Origin: Stramenopiles sp. TOSAG23-2
Taxonomy: Eukaryota; Sar
Assembly (NCBI GenBank): GCA_900128395.1
Contig: LT649471.1
Span: 1 to 24,050, forward strand
Direction of reading: 5' to 3'
DNA: 24,050 nucleotides
The stretch's first letter is position 1. The number at the start of each line of letters is the position of its first letter. The notes beneath the pieces are model-generated. The model ran no database searches. It saw only the letters and a list, made by a program, of their open reading frames with translations, and was not told where the DNA came from. The position numbers were made by a program, and so were the translations under genes. Shown here one piece after another: positions 1 to 8,307 of the stretch.

Positions 1-896
1 ATTCTAGGCCTTTTTCAAGCATGTTCTAATGCATTGCAAAATGGGGTATAATTGATACAATATATCTCAAGTCAGTCAAAATATTAGTACAAAAGTAGGC
101 TCAATTCTCATTTGCAGATGTATAGTGCCAAACCTAAGAGTAAGTTGATGACAACTGAGTGTCAGGAAGATACTTTACTAACGACGTTTCAATTGCATGT
201 TTAAGTACCCTTACTATGGAATAGGCTTGTAAAACCTTAATAAAAGTGTCAAAAAATATGCAATTTTTAATGAAATTTCACTTTGGCGTTTCATGTAAAT
301 GTAATATTTATTTTGGTTGGAGTTTAGAGATACAAGTTATATATATAAAGTAAGGATTTGAAAGTTTATATCACCTCAAAATGTTGAGAATGATGTTGTG
401 AGACATAATGCAAATTTTATATATCTGATGAAATTTCTCAATTTTCGTACCCATTTTGGCGGAACTTTTAAAAATGAAAATAAAATTGGCAAAAATATTC
501 GTGTTTGAGGTTTTATAGAATTGTAGTATAAATTTTGTAGTCTAAGAGGTATTTTTTTGATAATTCACTTAAAACTTAATTAGAGGGATTTTTTATCAAT
601 TGAACTAGAATTGATACACTTTCTGTTTTAGGAATTTGTACTAGTGCTGTGTCTATGGTAAATTAGTATGACAGTAGGCCTTACAGAAGTTTTTATAGCG
701 TGATTATTTTCACCACCTATCTAGATTGTACTAATTTGTATACTAGTACTAGTTTGTAAATTGAGAGACAACATTTTTTTGAATTATGCAACTTATCAAT
801 ATTTTAGGCAAATACTCTTCTTTTTAAAACCAAATATCTGATGAATTATCAATATTTAAAATTTTTTATTGTCTTTTGCCCCCCATCAAATTCTTT
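1..896. other. AT-rich intergenic region, no gene seen
   Basis: No open frame of useful length occurs on either strand and no RNA gene is recognisable. It lies beyond the 3' end of the PPR-type gene. The only structures I can point to are a perfect 8-bp inverted repeat, TATCAATT/AATTGATA at 594-616 with a 7-nt loop, and an imperfect hairpin at about 833-856, just downstream of the PPR stop codon. Confidence 0.6.
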
Positions 897-3626
897 TTAA
901 AATTTTACTTTCTTCACAATTTTTTTAACTTTTTTATGTTGCTTCAAATGTTCTTTCATTATTTTACGAACGCGATGAGGATCTTCTGGTAAATACGTAA
1001 CTAACTCGTTCAAAACACGACGATCAACTTTTTTACCACTTGAATATGTCAACGTTTTTTTCTCAATTGCATCGCGTAGTTGATACACATCTCGTTCATT
1101 AATATATACACCTCTGCGACTCATATTTTTCATCACTTTTAATGCTTCCTTATATTTTTTATGACGAAGGAACGATCGTAATATTGTGCCCTGTAATATA
1201 GTACTCGATACACCAACACCTCTTTTCACACTATCTTCATATATTTCCTTTGCCATTTGAAAACGATTTGAACGACTGTACATTTCAATTAACAATTTAT
1301 ATGTTTTAGGATTAGGTTCAACATTGTATTTAGATTCAAACATTTCAAATAATTCTCTAGCTCGTGTTAAGCGATAGGTTGATGTATACATACGTAACAA
1401 TTTATTTAAATGATGAATGTTTGGTTGGATTTCATATGCATCCAACATTTTATCAAAACAGTTTAGTGCACTTTCAATAACGCTTTCTTCATTAAAATTA
1501 CTCCGTAATACTTGTACATCCGTTGTTGTTGTTACCAGTTCCTTCAAACCAATTGATTCAATATGTTGATCTTGTGGAGATGTAATAGAATCTTTCATAT
1601 AATCCATTATGTTTTCTTCCCAGTCTTCCTCTTTGTATGTACCATCAAATTCTGCTTCCGCTCTGGCAGCATCGGCGGCATATTTTATCATAACCGTTGT
1701 TTTCGGATCTTCCATAAAATCATCATCTTCATTGTCATATTCTTCATCATGGAATTTAGAAAAGCTATCATCATCATCATCATCATCATGGATCTCATCA
1801 TCATCATTGTTATCTACTATCAGGTTATCCTTGTCATCAATTAAAAATACATTTTCTGTGTCATCTGCTATATTTATGAAAGATTTTTCTTCTTCGTCCC
1901 GTTCCTCCATCGATTTGTCGCTATTATTATTATTATTATTATTACTACTACTATTACCTACATTACTATCATCTAATAAATTAGTAATAAGGCTATCACT
2001 GTCATTATTAGTACCCGCACCTAAAAAATCATGCTCGCCCCCATCATCGCCATTTACGCCAAATGGATTTCCCCAAAATTCATTAAGTTTTTCAACGGCA
2101 TCATCTTCTCGTTTTGGAAACATACTCAAACGCAAGAAATTCCAATCTAATTTTGGCGCAGCTAATGTTTTATTTTGACGGATTCGTTTCAATCGATTAA
2201 TTTCAAATTTCACTCGTTTACGTTCTTTTCGTGGCACAATAATACTATTGTAATGAGTTTCAAATAGTAATTCAAACATTTTACTATATTCTTGTATGGA
2301 AACTTCAATAAATGAATGACTATCTAAAATACTCATCAATCGATATGCACTTTGTAACTCACCACAGCGACTGTATGCAATCATTAACGCTTTAAATGTT
2401 TTAAAATTTGGAAAAAATCCATTTAAATTATTAAAATGATCGACGAAACATTTTTCTGTTAAATATAATATATGATTCGTGGTTCGACGGTCACCCCATG
2501 TTTGATGAGCAGGAGACAATTGTACTTTAGCACACGCCATTAATTTTATATTGGCCATTTTCATTGTCATTTCATATCCTTCACTTTGGGCTTCAGATAA
2601 ATAACTTAAAACACCTTCGTAATTATCTCGTAACAATTCATATTGCATCAATGCTTCATACATTGGCAATGTTGGTAGCGTCCCGCTACGAAACATTTCG
2701 CGATATATACCAATTGCATGTTCGTATAACATTTTTTGCAACTTTGGATCTTCATTTCTATAACTGGCATATGTTGCGTAGCCTTCCACTAATTTAGCAT
2801 ATAAATAATTTTTATCATGCATAATACGCCTATGTTTTCTTTCATTCTCATTTCTTAAATATTTTTCTTCTAAAAATATCAATTCATCCAAACGGTCATA
2901 AACTTTTGGGGCAACGTATTCATCCATTGCCCTTAAATATTCAATGGAATTAGGATCGATCTTAAACATAACTTCATCTATTTCTAAATAGACTTCTTGG
3001 GTTTTTGGCGTACATGTTGCTAATGTATATCCATATTGTGTTTTATTTTTCCACTCTCTGTTTTTTAATAATATATCGTATAATTTAGACATTTGATTTT
3101 GCTGCGATGATAAAAGATCATTATCAGCAGTAAAATGTGAAAGCATATCAGCTTCATCCCCTTCAATTGCTAATCGTTGCTCGTAATTTTGTGGCAAATA
3201 CCGCTGTTGTTCTTGTATATAATTAGTATTATTGTTGTTTTTATTACTTTTTTTCGGTTGTTTAAATAACTTATTTTTCATCTTTTGTTGTTTAACCATT
3301 TGATAATGAGCACGTTTTTCAGCTCGAGTTTTCCCATACTTTCCCTTCGCACCACGACGTGGCTCATTATTTAATTTATTGCGCCACATTTCTTGCTTAT
3401 TTTGTACTTGTTTCGATGTTTTTCTGGATTGTTTATGTCTTTTAAATGTTGAAAAGTGTTTATTATTATTATGAAATATTAACATATTTTTATTATGACT
3501 TATCTTATTATTGTAATTTGCATTAATAGCATGTGTAAATTTTATATTATTATTTGTATTTTTCATCCACAACAAGGTATCCCTTGCCGTTGCCGTTCTT
3601 ATTTTCCATATATTTTTCAACAACAT
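897..3626 (-). CDS. PPR-type helical-repeat protein, probably mitochondrial
   Basis: A 909-residue protein. The first ~75 residues are rich in Lys, Arg, Asn and Ser/Thr with almost no acidic residues (they begin MLLKNIWKIRTATARDTLLW), which suits a mitochondrial presequence. Residues ~275-465 hold helical hairpins resembling degenerate PPR units. Residues ~710-860 hold clearer ones, with the alternating pattern of a PPR array (for example PNPKTYKLLIEMYSRSNRF). Between the two blocks, residues ~545-650 are a low-complexity insert: an Asn run followed by long Asp/Glu runs. The C-terminus is strongly basic. Family knowledge: PPR proteins bind organellar RNA and act in its processing or translation; the target is unknown here. 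A scaffold role in the mitochondrial ribosome is an alternative. The stop is TAA at 897-899. The ATG at 3624-3626 is preceded by a (TA)n tract. Confidence 0.7.
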   Translation of the reverse strand: MLLKNIWKIRTATARDTLLWMKNTNNNIKFTHAINANYNNKISHNKNMLIFHNNNKHFSTFKRHKQSRKTSKQVQNKQEMWRNKLNNEPRRGAKGKYGKTRAEKRAHYQMVKQQKMKNKLFKQPKKSNKNNNNTNYIQEQQRYLPQNYEQRLAIEGDEADMLSHFTADNDLLSSQQNQMSKLYDILLKNREWKNKTQYGYTLATCTPKTQEVYLEIDEVMFKIDPNSIEYLRAMDEYVAPKVYDRLDELIFLEEKYLRNENERKHRRIMHDKNYLYAKLVEGYATYASYRNEDPKLQKMLYEHAIGIYREMFRSGTLPTLPMYEALMQYELLRDNYEGVLSYLSEAQSEGYEMTMKMANIKLMACAKVQLSPAHQTWGDRRTTNHILYLTEKCFVDHFNNLNGFFPNFKTFKALMIAYSRCGELQSAYRLMSILDSHSFIEVSIQEYSKMFELLFETHYNSIIVPRKERKRVKFEINRLKRIRQNKTLAAPKLDWNFLRLSMFPKREDDAVEKLNEFWGNPFGVNGDDGGEHDFLGAGTNNDSDSLITNLLDDSNVGNSSSNNNNNNNSDKSMEERDEEEKSFINIADDTENVFLIDDKDNLIVDNNDDDEIHDDDDDDDSFSKFHDEEYDNEDDDFMEDPKTTVMIKYAADAARAEAEFDGTYKEEDWEENIMDYMKDSITSPQDQHIESIGLKELVTTTTDVQVLRSNFNEESVIESALNCFDKMLDAYEIQPNIHHLNKLLRMYTSTYRLTRARELFEMFESKYNVEPNPKTYKLLIEMYSRSNRFQMAKEIYEDSVKRGVGVSSTILQGTILRSFLRHKKYKEALKVMKNMSRRGVYINERDVYQLRDAIEKKTLTYSSGKKVDRRVLNELVTYLPEDPHRVRKIMKEHLKQHKKVKKIVKKVKF

Positions 3627-3650
3627 GATTGCACAATGAGATAATCTTGG

Positions 3651-3651
<1 letters not shown>

Positions 3652-3681
<30 letters not shown>

Positions 3682-3682
3682 T
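3652..3682. repeat. (TA)n microsatellite
   Basis: About 15 uninterrupted TA units, 25-55 bp upstream of the PPR start codon. It may act as an AT-rich promoter stretch; similar TA tracts lie just upstream of the LRR gene (about 5463-5500) and the SET/MYND gene (about 17738-17765), all on the 5' side of minus-strand genes. Confidence 0.9.
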
Positions 3683-3820
3683 ACTCGCTAGTATATTTTC
3701 TTCCATCTTTCATCTCGTCTGCTACTAATAAATTATTTATTTGTTGTATATAAAGCTTTTATGATCATTTTATGTGGTGAGATGTATGTGCATCAAATGA
3801 TAGAAGAATTCGCAAAAAGT

Positions 3821-3873
3821 TACAAACGCCGTGGAAGGCGAGGACCCCTGCCCCAAGAAGAAAGGGGTTTGTA
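3821..3873. other. G/C-rich segment able to fold into a compact three-way structure
   Basis: In otherwise AT-rich intergenic DNA, TACAAAC (3821-3827) pairs with GTTTGTA (3867-3873). Inside are GCC/GGC (3828-3830 with 3837-3839) and CCCCT/AGGGG (3845-3849 with 3863-3867), which competes for one base with the outer stem. At 53 nt it is too short for a tRNA and I recognise no RNA family. It sits at the left end of a direct repeat flanking the LRR gene. It could be a small structured RNA, a cis element or a trace of an insertion. Confidence 0.35.
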
Positions 3874-4015
3874 GCAGTGTTGGGATTGGATGAAAATTTA
3901 AGGGTGGAAATGTCGTTAAAGTGGTATGGGAAAATAGTGGATTGGTGAATTATATTAGTATGTATATAGCATTTGTGTTCGACCTTAATTAGAAGAAGAG
4001 GATTGAGAGTGAGTA
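3845..4015. repeat. Left copy of imperfect direct repeat flanking the LRR gene
   Basis: This segment resembles 5588-5760 on the same strand. Shared landmarks occur in the same order: a hairpin followed by GGTTTGT, AAATTTAAGG, GGAAATGT, GGGGAAA/GGGAAAATAGT, CATTTGTG and a purine-rich block ending GTGA. The copies are diverged and differ by small gaps. They bracket the LRR gene about 1.7 kb apart. Confidence 0.65.
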
Positions 4016-4107
4016 ATGAAAAATTATTTTAAAATAAAAGTAATACTGGTTTCATTTATAGTGGAGTAATAAAAAATAATTTAAAAAAACGAAATGGTTT
4101 ATTTAAT

Positions 4108-4130
4108 AATAAAAGGTATCCTGTTTTATT
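4108..4130 (-). terminator. Hairpin at the stop of the LRR gene
   Basis: AATAAAA (4108-4114) and TTTTATT (4124-4130) form a perfect 7-bp stem with a 9-nt loop, overlapping the LRR stop codon at 4126-4128. It is one of several palindromes at gene 3' ends in this window. A role in RNA 3'-end formation is inference; AT-rich stems of this length can arise by chance. Confidence 0.3.
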
Positions 4131-5454
4131 TATATATATCCATCCCTTTCACTTGTTGATACCCGTTTGATCCAGATCTTTTGTATTGTTGTATAGCATT
4201 TAATTGTGATTTCATATTATCACTTAGTTGATTATTACGTATAGTCAATGATCTTAAAGTATTGTTCGTTTTTAATCCATCAATAATATTTTGTATTCCA
4301 CCATCATCAGTAATATTATTATTACTTAGGTTCAATAGTCTTAATGTATTGTTTGTTTTTAATATTTCACCAATACTTTGTACGTCAGTAATATTATTTT
4401 TAGATAGGCCCAATGTCGTTAATGCTTTGTTTGTTTTTAATGCTTCACCAATACTTTGTACATCAGTAATATTATTGTTATGTAGGTTTAATGTCGTTAA
4501 TGTTTTGTTTGTTTTTAATCCTTCACCAATACTTTGTACATCAGTAATATTATTGTTATGTAGTTCCAATGTCGTGAGTGTATTGTTTGTTTTTAATCCT
4601 TCGCCAATACTTTGTATATGAGTTATATTATTATTATATAGGATCAATGACGTTAATGTATTGTTTGTTTTTAACGTGAGTGTATTGTTTGTTTTTAATC
4701 CTTCGCCAATACTTTGTATATGAGTTATATTATTATTATATAGGATCAATGACGTTAATGTATTGTTTGTTTTTAATCCTTCGCCAATACTTCGTACATC
4801 AGTAATATTATTATTTTCAAGGGACAAGTACGTTAACGTGTTGTTTGTTTTTAATCCTTCAGCAATACGTTGTACGTCAGTAATATTATTATTAGATAGG
4901 CCCAATGTCGTTAATGTTTTGTTTGTTTTTAATGCTTCACCAATACTTTGTACATCAGTAATATTATTGTTATGTAGTCCCAATGTTGTTAATGTATTGT
5001 TTGTTTTTAATGCTTCACCAATACGTTGTACATCAGTAATATTATTACTATGTAGGGACAAGTACGTTAATGTATTATTTGTTTTTAACAATTCACCAAT
5101 ATGTTGTACGTCAGTAATATTATTATTGTATAGGTCCAAGGATGTTAATGTATTGGTAGCTTTCAATGCTTCGCCTATATTTTGTAAATCTTCGTCACGG
5201 ATGTTCTTCTCAGGTAAATCTACGCCACGTGCATCAAAGTTTGTGTCATATTTTCTTTGTAATACAACTTTAAAATAATACCAACGCAAGGGATGGTATT
5301 CAAGAAATTTTTTACATGTTTTCGCAAACATATTTATCATTGCAAGTGTATCATCGTTGAAATATGCAATGAGACCTGGTTTTGTAGAAGTACCAATACA
5401 TATTTGTAATATACCAGGTAAGTCTTCAAAATGTCGAGTAAGTAACGATGACAT
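4126..5454 (-). CDS. F-box-like / leucine-rich-repeat protein
   Basis: A 442-residue protein. Residues ~12-64 form an F-box-like helical module (LPGI, then YFNDDTLAMINMFAKTCKKF) that matches residues 56-104 of the ankyrin protein encoded at 8492-9724. From residue ~90 to ~430 there are 11-12 leucine-rich repeats of 26 residues (78 bp), of the form LxLxxNNITDVQxIGExLKTNNTLT. One unit is disturbed: an exact in-frame 102-bp tandem duplication (4573-4674 and 4675-4776) adds 34 residues and puts eight residues out of register. No signal peptide or membrane segment is visible, so it is probably cytosolic or nuclear. Family knowledge: F-box/LRR proteins recruit substrates to SCF ubiquitin ligases; that role is inferred from architecture. 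Imperfect direct repeats flank the gene. The stop is TAA and the start ATG is at 5452-5454. Confidence 0.8.
   Translation of the reverse strand: MSSLLTRHFEDLPGILQICIGTSTKPGLIAYFNDDTLAMINMFAKTCKKFLEYHPLRWYYFKVVLQRKYDTNFDARGVDLPEKNIRDEDLQNIGEALKATNTLTSLDLYNNNITDVQHIGELLKTNNTLTYLSLHSNNITDVQRIGEALKTNNTLTTLGLHNNNITDVQSIGEALKTNKTLTTLGLSNNNITDVQRIAEGLKTNNTLTYLSLENNNITDVRSIGEGLKTNNTLTSLILYNNNITHIQSIGEGLKTNNTLTLKTNNTLTSLILYNNNITHIQSIGEGLKTNNTLTTLELHNNNITDVQSIGEGLKTNKTLTTLNLHNNNITDVQSIGEALKTNKALTTLGLSKNNITDVQSIGEILKTNNTLRLLNLSNNNITDDGGIQNIIDGLKTNNTLRSLTIRNNQLSDNMKSQLNAIQQYKRSGSNGYQQVKGMDIYK
4573..4776 (-). repeat. Exact 102-bp tandem duplication inside the LRR gene
   Basis: Positions 4573-4674 and 4675-4776 are identical. 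The unit is 102 bp (34 codons), whereas the surrounding LRR period is 78 bp (26 codons), so the reading frame is kept but the LRR spacing is not. The lack of any difference between copies points to a recent event. The breakpoint lies in the segment encoding LKTNNTLT. Confidence 0.9.
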
Positions 5455-5587
5455 TGTATATTAATATATGTATATGTATATATATATATATCGATATATA
5501 TGATTATCTCTTTTCTCTTAGCTTTTCGGTTGTTTTATTTAATTTCTTCCGTTGTTTTGCAGTATCATGGTGGTGTTGTTATATGTA

Positions 5588-5760
5588 TCCTATGTATAGG
5601 TTTGTTATGGCCCAATGGAAATTTAAGGCCGGAAATGTTGTTTTTAGATTATTGGGGAAATAGTCGATATAAATAAGGAAGTGTAAAAGTGAGAATTGGT
5701 GAAGGCGTTGGAGCGCATTTGTGATTATTCTAGATAGTAGAAAGGGATGGAGGGTGAAAG
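5588..5760. repeat. Right copy of imperfect direct repeat flanking the LRR gene
   Basis: Partner of 3845-4015, with the same ordered landmarks: palindrome then GGTTTGT, AAATTTAAGG near 5622, GGAAATGT, GGGGAAATAGT, GCATTTGTG, and a purine-rich end. It lies about 135-300 bp upstream of the LRR start codon. The left copy lies about 220-390 bp upstream of the PPR start, so both could also be read as related promoter-distal elements of two minus-strand genes. Confidence 0.65.
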
Positions 5761-5887
5761 TAAATTTTCCTTAATTGGATGGAAGAGGTTAAAATAAGGT
5801 CAAAGTTGCCGTTTGGGGGTGGTATTTTGTTAAAATAGGTTGCAGGTCAGTATATATAAAGTAAAAAATAAGATAAAAAATAAGATA

Positions 5888-5910
5888 TAAAAACAGAGAG
5901 AATGTTTTTA
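5888..5910 (-). terminator. Hairpin after the small orphan ORF
   Basis: TAAAAACA (5888-5895) and TGTTTTTA (5903-5910) form a perfect 8-bp stem with a 7-nt purine loop. It begins about 18 nt past the stop codon of the minus-strand ORF ending at 5929. It may mark a transcript 3' end. Confidence 0.35.
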
Positions 5911-5928
5911 AAAGTATAGTTAATTTTT

Positions 5929-6189
5929 TTAGTGATACACACGCTCCCAAGAATCCGCCCATTGAACCATTTCATCCAACGACCACCATTGAATGTCATC
6001 GTCGTATACCACGTCCCGGGAGAAACCGGTCCCCATCGGATATCTCGGGATCAGCGGACACAGCAAGAACTTCGTGACGTAATTTGTTCGACTAATTCTA
6101 TCGATTGCATAGATGTCAACATTTGTACCATTTCTGGCCAAGATCACGTTGTTTATTTTTAAGTTAGATAATAAAGTTTTTGTATCCAT
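5929..6189 (-). CDS. Small orphan protein (86 aa), possible gene fragment
   Basis: An 86-residue frame using the ATG at 6187-6189; the frame runs four codons further upstream to a GTG, which is not a likely eukaryotic start. The sequence is well mixed in composition, with an aromatic, acidic C-terminus containing WWSLDEMVQWADSWERVYH, and its central part is richer in G/C than the surrounding DNA. This makes it look more like real or formerly real coding sequence than a random frame. I do not recognise a family. A perfect 8-bp hairpin follows its stop. It could be a small accessory protein or the 3' remnant of a larger gene. Confidence 0.45.
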   Translation of the reverse strand: MDTKTLLSNLKINNVILARNGTNVDIYAIDRISRTNYVTKFLLCPLIPRYPMGTGFSRDVVYDDDIQWWSLDEMVQWADSWERVYH

Positions 6190-6531
6190 TTTTGGAGTCA
6201 CGTATATGTATGTGTATTGATGTAGATGTATATTTATTTATATATATTTTTCGTTGTAATATATTTATATATATTTTATTATTTGGATACTTTTATTCTG
6301 TATAATACTTTGTTCTATACTTTTGTTGTATCTATTTTGTTTTGAAAGGCTGGGTATTTTTTGCAGTATATATCACTATAGTTTTTTAATATAGTTTGTT
6401 TTGAAAAAAAGGCTGTAGTCTGTATTATACTGGTGGTGGTCCAGGCGGTGCCGTTTAGTCGCACTTGAAGGAGGAACGACTAAACTGCTAAATGGACTGC
6501 GTGGTATAGCATGTAGGTAGGGATTTAGTAG
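6190..6531. other. Intergenic region with internal repeat and hairpin
   Basis: The left half is AT-rich. A short imperfect repeat, TTTGTTTTGAAA followed by GGCTG, occurs at 6336-6352 and 6395-6415, with a related CTGTATWATAC motif nearby. From about 6430 the DNA becomes richer in G and C and contains a strong hairpin at 6453-6485. No gene is seen. Confidence 0.55.
6453..6485. other. Perfect 9-bp hairpin upstream of the orphan gene
   Basis: GTTTAGTCG (6453-6461) pairs with CGACTAAAC (6477-6485) around a 15-nt purine-rich loop containing GAAGGAGG. It lies about 50 bp before the orphan gene's frame opens. A similar loop motif, GAAGGAG, occurs in the hairpin at 10316-10347. The function is unknown: it could be an RNA element, a protein-binding palindrome or the end of a former insertion. 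Confidence 0.4.
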
Positions 6532-6696
6532 TGTAGGGAGTGGTTAATATGGCTAGTATATTGGTGTATTATCTATTATCTAAATGGCTGCATTGAAATC
6601 AAGAAGTATGCGATTACAGCAAGTGAGGTAAGATTAAACGAATCTGTTTTGAATTGTTATAATTATGAAGAATTCAACAACAACGTATTGGTACCG

Positions 6697-8235
6697 ATGA
6701 CGCAGGATGAGTACGGGCAGTTGAGTCGGATGTTTGGGGCACCGTTTCGGTCCGTAGATGCCAGTGTAAGTGGTTACATGGTGAATATGCACATGGAGCA
6801 AGCCAGGCTTGTGCATAATGTAGCAGAATCGTCGTTTGAGTGGAACTTTTTTTATGCGATGGTTCATCATTGGTTTGGGTTAAGTCATCCTGTGGGAAAA
6901 GAGCGGTATACGTATGGATTCATGCGTCTAGTGCATCGAGGCGTGAAAAATTTTGTTACCCGTGAGTATAAGAGAGGATACGATTGCGGTTTTCATGGAA
7001 GAGGTTGTGCGATTAAAGGTGTGGGGACAGTAGGATTTGACGTCGATGAAGGGAACTGGTGTAATTGGTTCTGTTGCAAGGCGTTAAAATTTCTGGCCCG
7101 GAAAGATGGTCAAACGTTGTTTCAAAAGTTTGGTCGATTCATAGAAGGTAAGCAGCTGACCCGGAAGGACGCTTATTTGCAGATATTACCAAAATACGAA
7201 GGCGGCCAAGTAGTGGCGGGGCCTTGGTTAACAGGAAAAGAAAGCGGGTCTGGATTTGATGAAAATGTGGATAAATTGCGAGTAATGTTCGCCGAACATC
7301 CGCGGTTCCCGAAGGTATGGAATGCAAGGCAAAATGTGTTGTTTGAAAGGATGAAGAGGGATTTGACGTCGGTCGGCGTATACCTTGTTGTTGCGACGGA
7401 CATGAAGGTGGAAGTATGGTCATGGCCAGTGTATTGGAATGCGGAGAAAAAAAGTGGCGAACCACAGGCGAAAAAACAGAAATCAGAATCAGGAACGATT
7501 GGAACGATTGAAGTGAGGAAATGCATGTGTTACTCGTTCAATTCATGGGTAGATTTGTGGGCGGAGGTGAAAGAAGGCTTGTGCCTTAACATCCGGAAGA
7601 AACATTTCTTACGTGGAAACAACGTAGAGGTGGTGCAATTAACAACGAATAATGTGGGCAATGTGGTTGCTATGAGTGAAACCGTTGTAGGTCATGAGAC
7701 ACGGGGACATAGTTATGTGTTGCAAATCGTCAATCGGGATTTGGACAATGCTATGGAAAGGAAAGTGGAGGGATATATTGACGCTGAAACCATGGCGAAT
7801 TTGTATGGGGGCGAAGCATGCGAATGTGAACAGGCTGTGGAGCGATGTGCCTGTGTCTTGAAATGGGAGGCTAAGCGAGAAAAGTTACTCGCACCGGCGC
7901 GCCGGCGATCGCAGTTGAGAAGAGAGGAGAACAAAAAGAAGAAAAAGGCGGGTAAAAAGACGGAGAACACCAGCAACGTTCCCGGTGATAGAAATGCCGA
8001 AGGTGCAAAGTTCAATGCAGGAGAGGGTGAAACATCGGGTGATATAAATGCCGACAGTGCGGATGAAAAGTCCAATGCAGTAGAGGGTAAAACATCGCTT
8101 GTTACGTCTGATCGTGAATATGCATCCAGTGAGTCTGGTAATTTCGATTTCATGCTTGCGAATGATGAAGCAGTGTTGGGATCGGATGACAATGAAACGC
8201 TGGAAATGTCGCTAAAAGGGAGTGACAGTGAGTAA
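6697..8235 (+). CDS. Orphan protein, G/C-richer than its neighbours, probable nuclear location
   Basis: A 512-residue protein counted from the first in-frame ATG (6697). The frame stays open back to 6532 without an ATG, and the extra translation looks protein-like, so the true N-terminus may be longer, spliced or lost. I recognise no family. Residues 1-~370 are globular and rich in Trp, Phe and Cys. Residues 374-385 contain a CxCx6CxC cluster, a possible metal site that only loosely recalls SWIM-type fingers. Residues ~395-422 are very basic (ARRRSQLRREENKKKKKAGKK), a likely nuclear localisation signal. Residues ~431-468 hold two degenerate repeats (NAEG...NAGEGETSGD, NADS...NAVEGKTS), and the tail is acidic. 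Base composition and G-rich third positions differ from the AT-rich housekeeping genes, suggesting a different origin. A segment at 7205-7290 is homologous to the ankyrin gene in antisense. Confidence 0.65.
   Translation: MTQDEYGQLSRMFGAPFRSVDASVSGYMVNMHMEQARLVHNVAESSFEWNFFYAMVHHWFGLSHPVGKERYTYGFMRLVHRGVKNFVTREYKRGYDCGFHGRGCAIKGVGTVGFDVDEGNWCNWFCCKALKFLARKDGQTLFQKFGRFIEGKQLTRKDAYLQILPKYEGGQVVAGPWLTGKESGSGFDENVDKLRVMFAEHPRFPKVWNARQNVLFERMKRDLTSVGVYLVVATDMKVEVWSWPVYWNAEKKSGEPQAKKQKSESGTIGTIEVRKCMCYSFNSWVDLWAEVKEGLCLNIRKKHFLRGNNVEVVQLTTNNVGNVVAMSETVVGHETRGHSYVLQIVNRDLDNAMERKVEGYIDAETMANLYGGEACECEQAVERCACVLKWEAKREKLLAPARRRSQLRREENKKKKKAGKKTENTSNVPGDRNAEGAKFNAGEGETSGDINADSADEKSNAVEGKTSLVTSDREYASSESGNFDFMLANDEAVLGSDDNETLEMSLKGSDSE
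7205..7290. repeat. Segment shared with the ankyrin gene, read in opposite senses
   Basis: Positions 7205-7290 align without gaps to 9325-9410 on the same strand, with 61 of 84 bases identical over 7207-7290. The longest perfect block ends TGCGAGTAATGTTC. The orphan gene reads this on the plus strand, whereas the ankyrin gene reads its copy on the minus strand. Confidence 0.85.
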
Positions 8236-8295
8236 AATATACGTAATATACAGATAGAGAATTCAAATATTAATATAAAACCATAAGACTTTCAG

Positions 8296-8307
8296 GAGAA
8301 GCTTCTC
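8296..8307 (+). terminator. 12-bp palindrome downstream of the orphan gene
   Basis: GAGAAGCTTCTC is a perfect 12-bp palindrome, about 60 bp past the orphan gene's stop. It may be part of a 3'-end signal, or simply a palindrome. The rest of the 8236-8491 spacer is AT-rich without a gene; a short minus-strand open stretch there is listed among the rejected items. Confidence 0.25.

Larger units (their letters stand above)
5455..5928. other. Intergenic region upstream of the LRR gene
   Basis: It contains a TA-rich tract next to the LRR start (about 5463-5500), a short palindrome CCTAT/ATAGG near 5588-5599 and the right copy of the LRR-flanking direct repeat. An 8-bp hairpin (5888-5910) follows the small ORF on the minus strand. 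No convincing gene: an open frame at 5448-5663 is hydrophobic and low-complexity and looks fortuitous. Confidence 0.6.

Noticed and set aside
1563-2178. Plus-strand open frames rich in Ser or Ile opposite the PPR gene
   Set aside because: They are antisense readings of the Asp/Asn microsatellite insert and have no features of their own.
3821-3873. tRNA gene suggested by the 7-bp outer stem
   Set aside because: Only 53 nt long with no anticodon arm, T-loop or internal promoter boxes.
4262-5278. Plus-strand open frames with repeated VLFVFNPSPILCTSVILLL-type units
   Set aside because: They are the antisense of the LRR array; the periodicity comes from the LRR repeats.
6584-6627. Short first exon (ATG at 6584) with a GTGAG/GTAAG donor for the orphan gene
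   Set aside because: A splice to 6705 keeps the frame, but the acceptor lacks a clear pyrimidine tract and would remove protein-like sequence. No other intron in the window supports the idea.
7139-7526. Minus-strand open frames within the orphan gene as independent genes
   Set aside because: They lie wholly inside a better-supported gene and show no start or composition evidence. Their similarity to the ankyrin protein is reported instead as an antisense homology.
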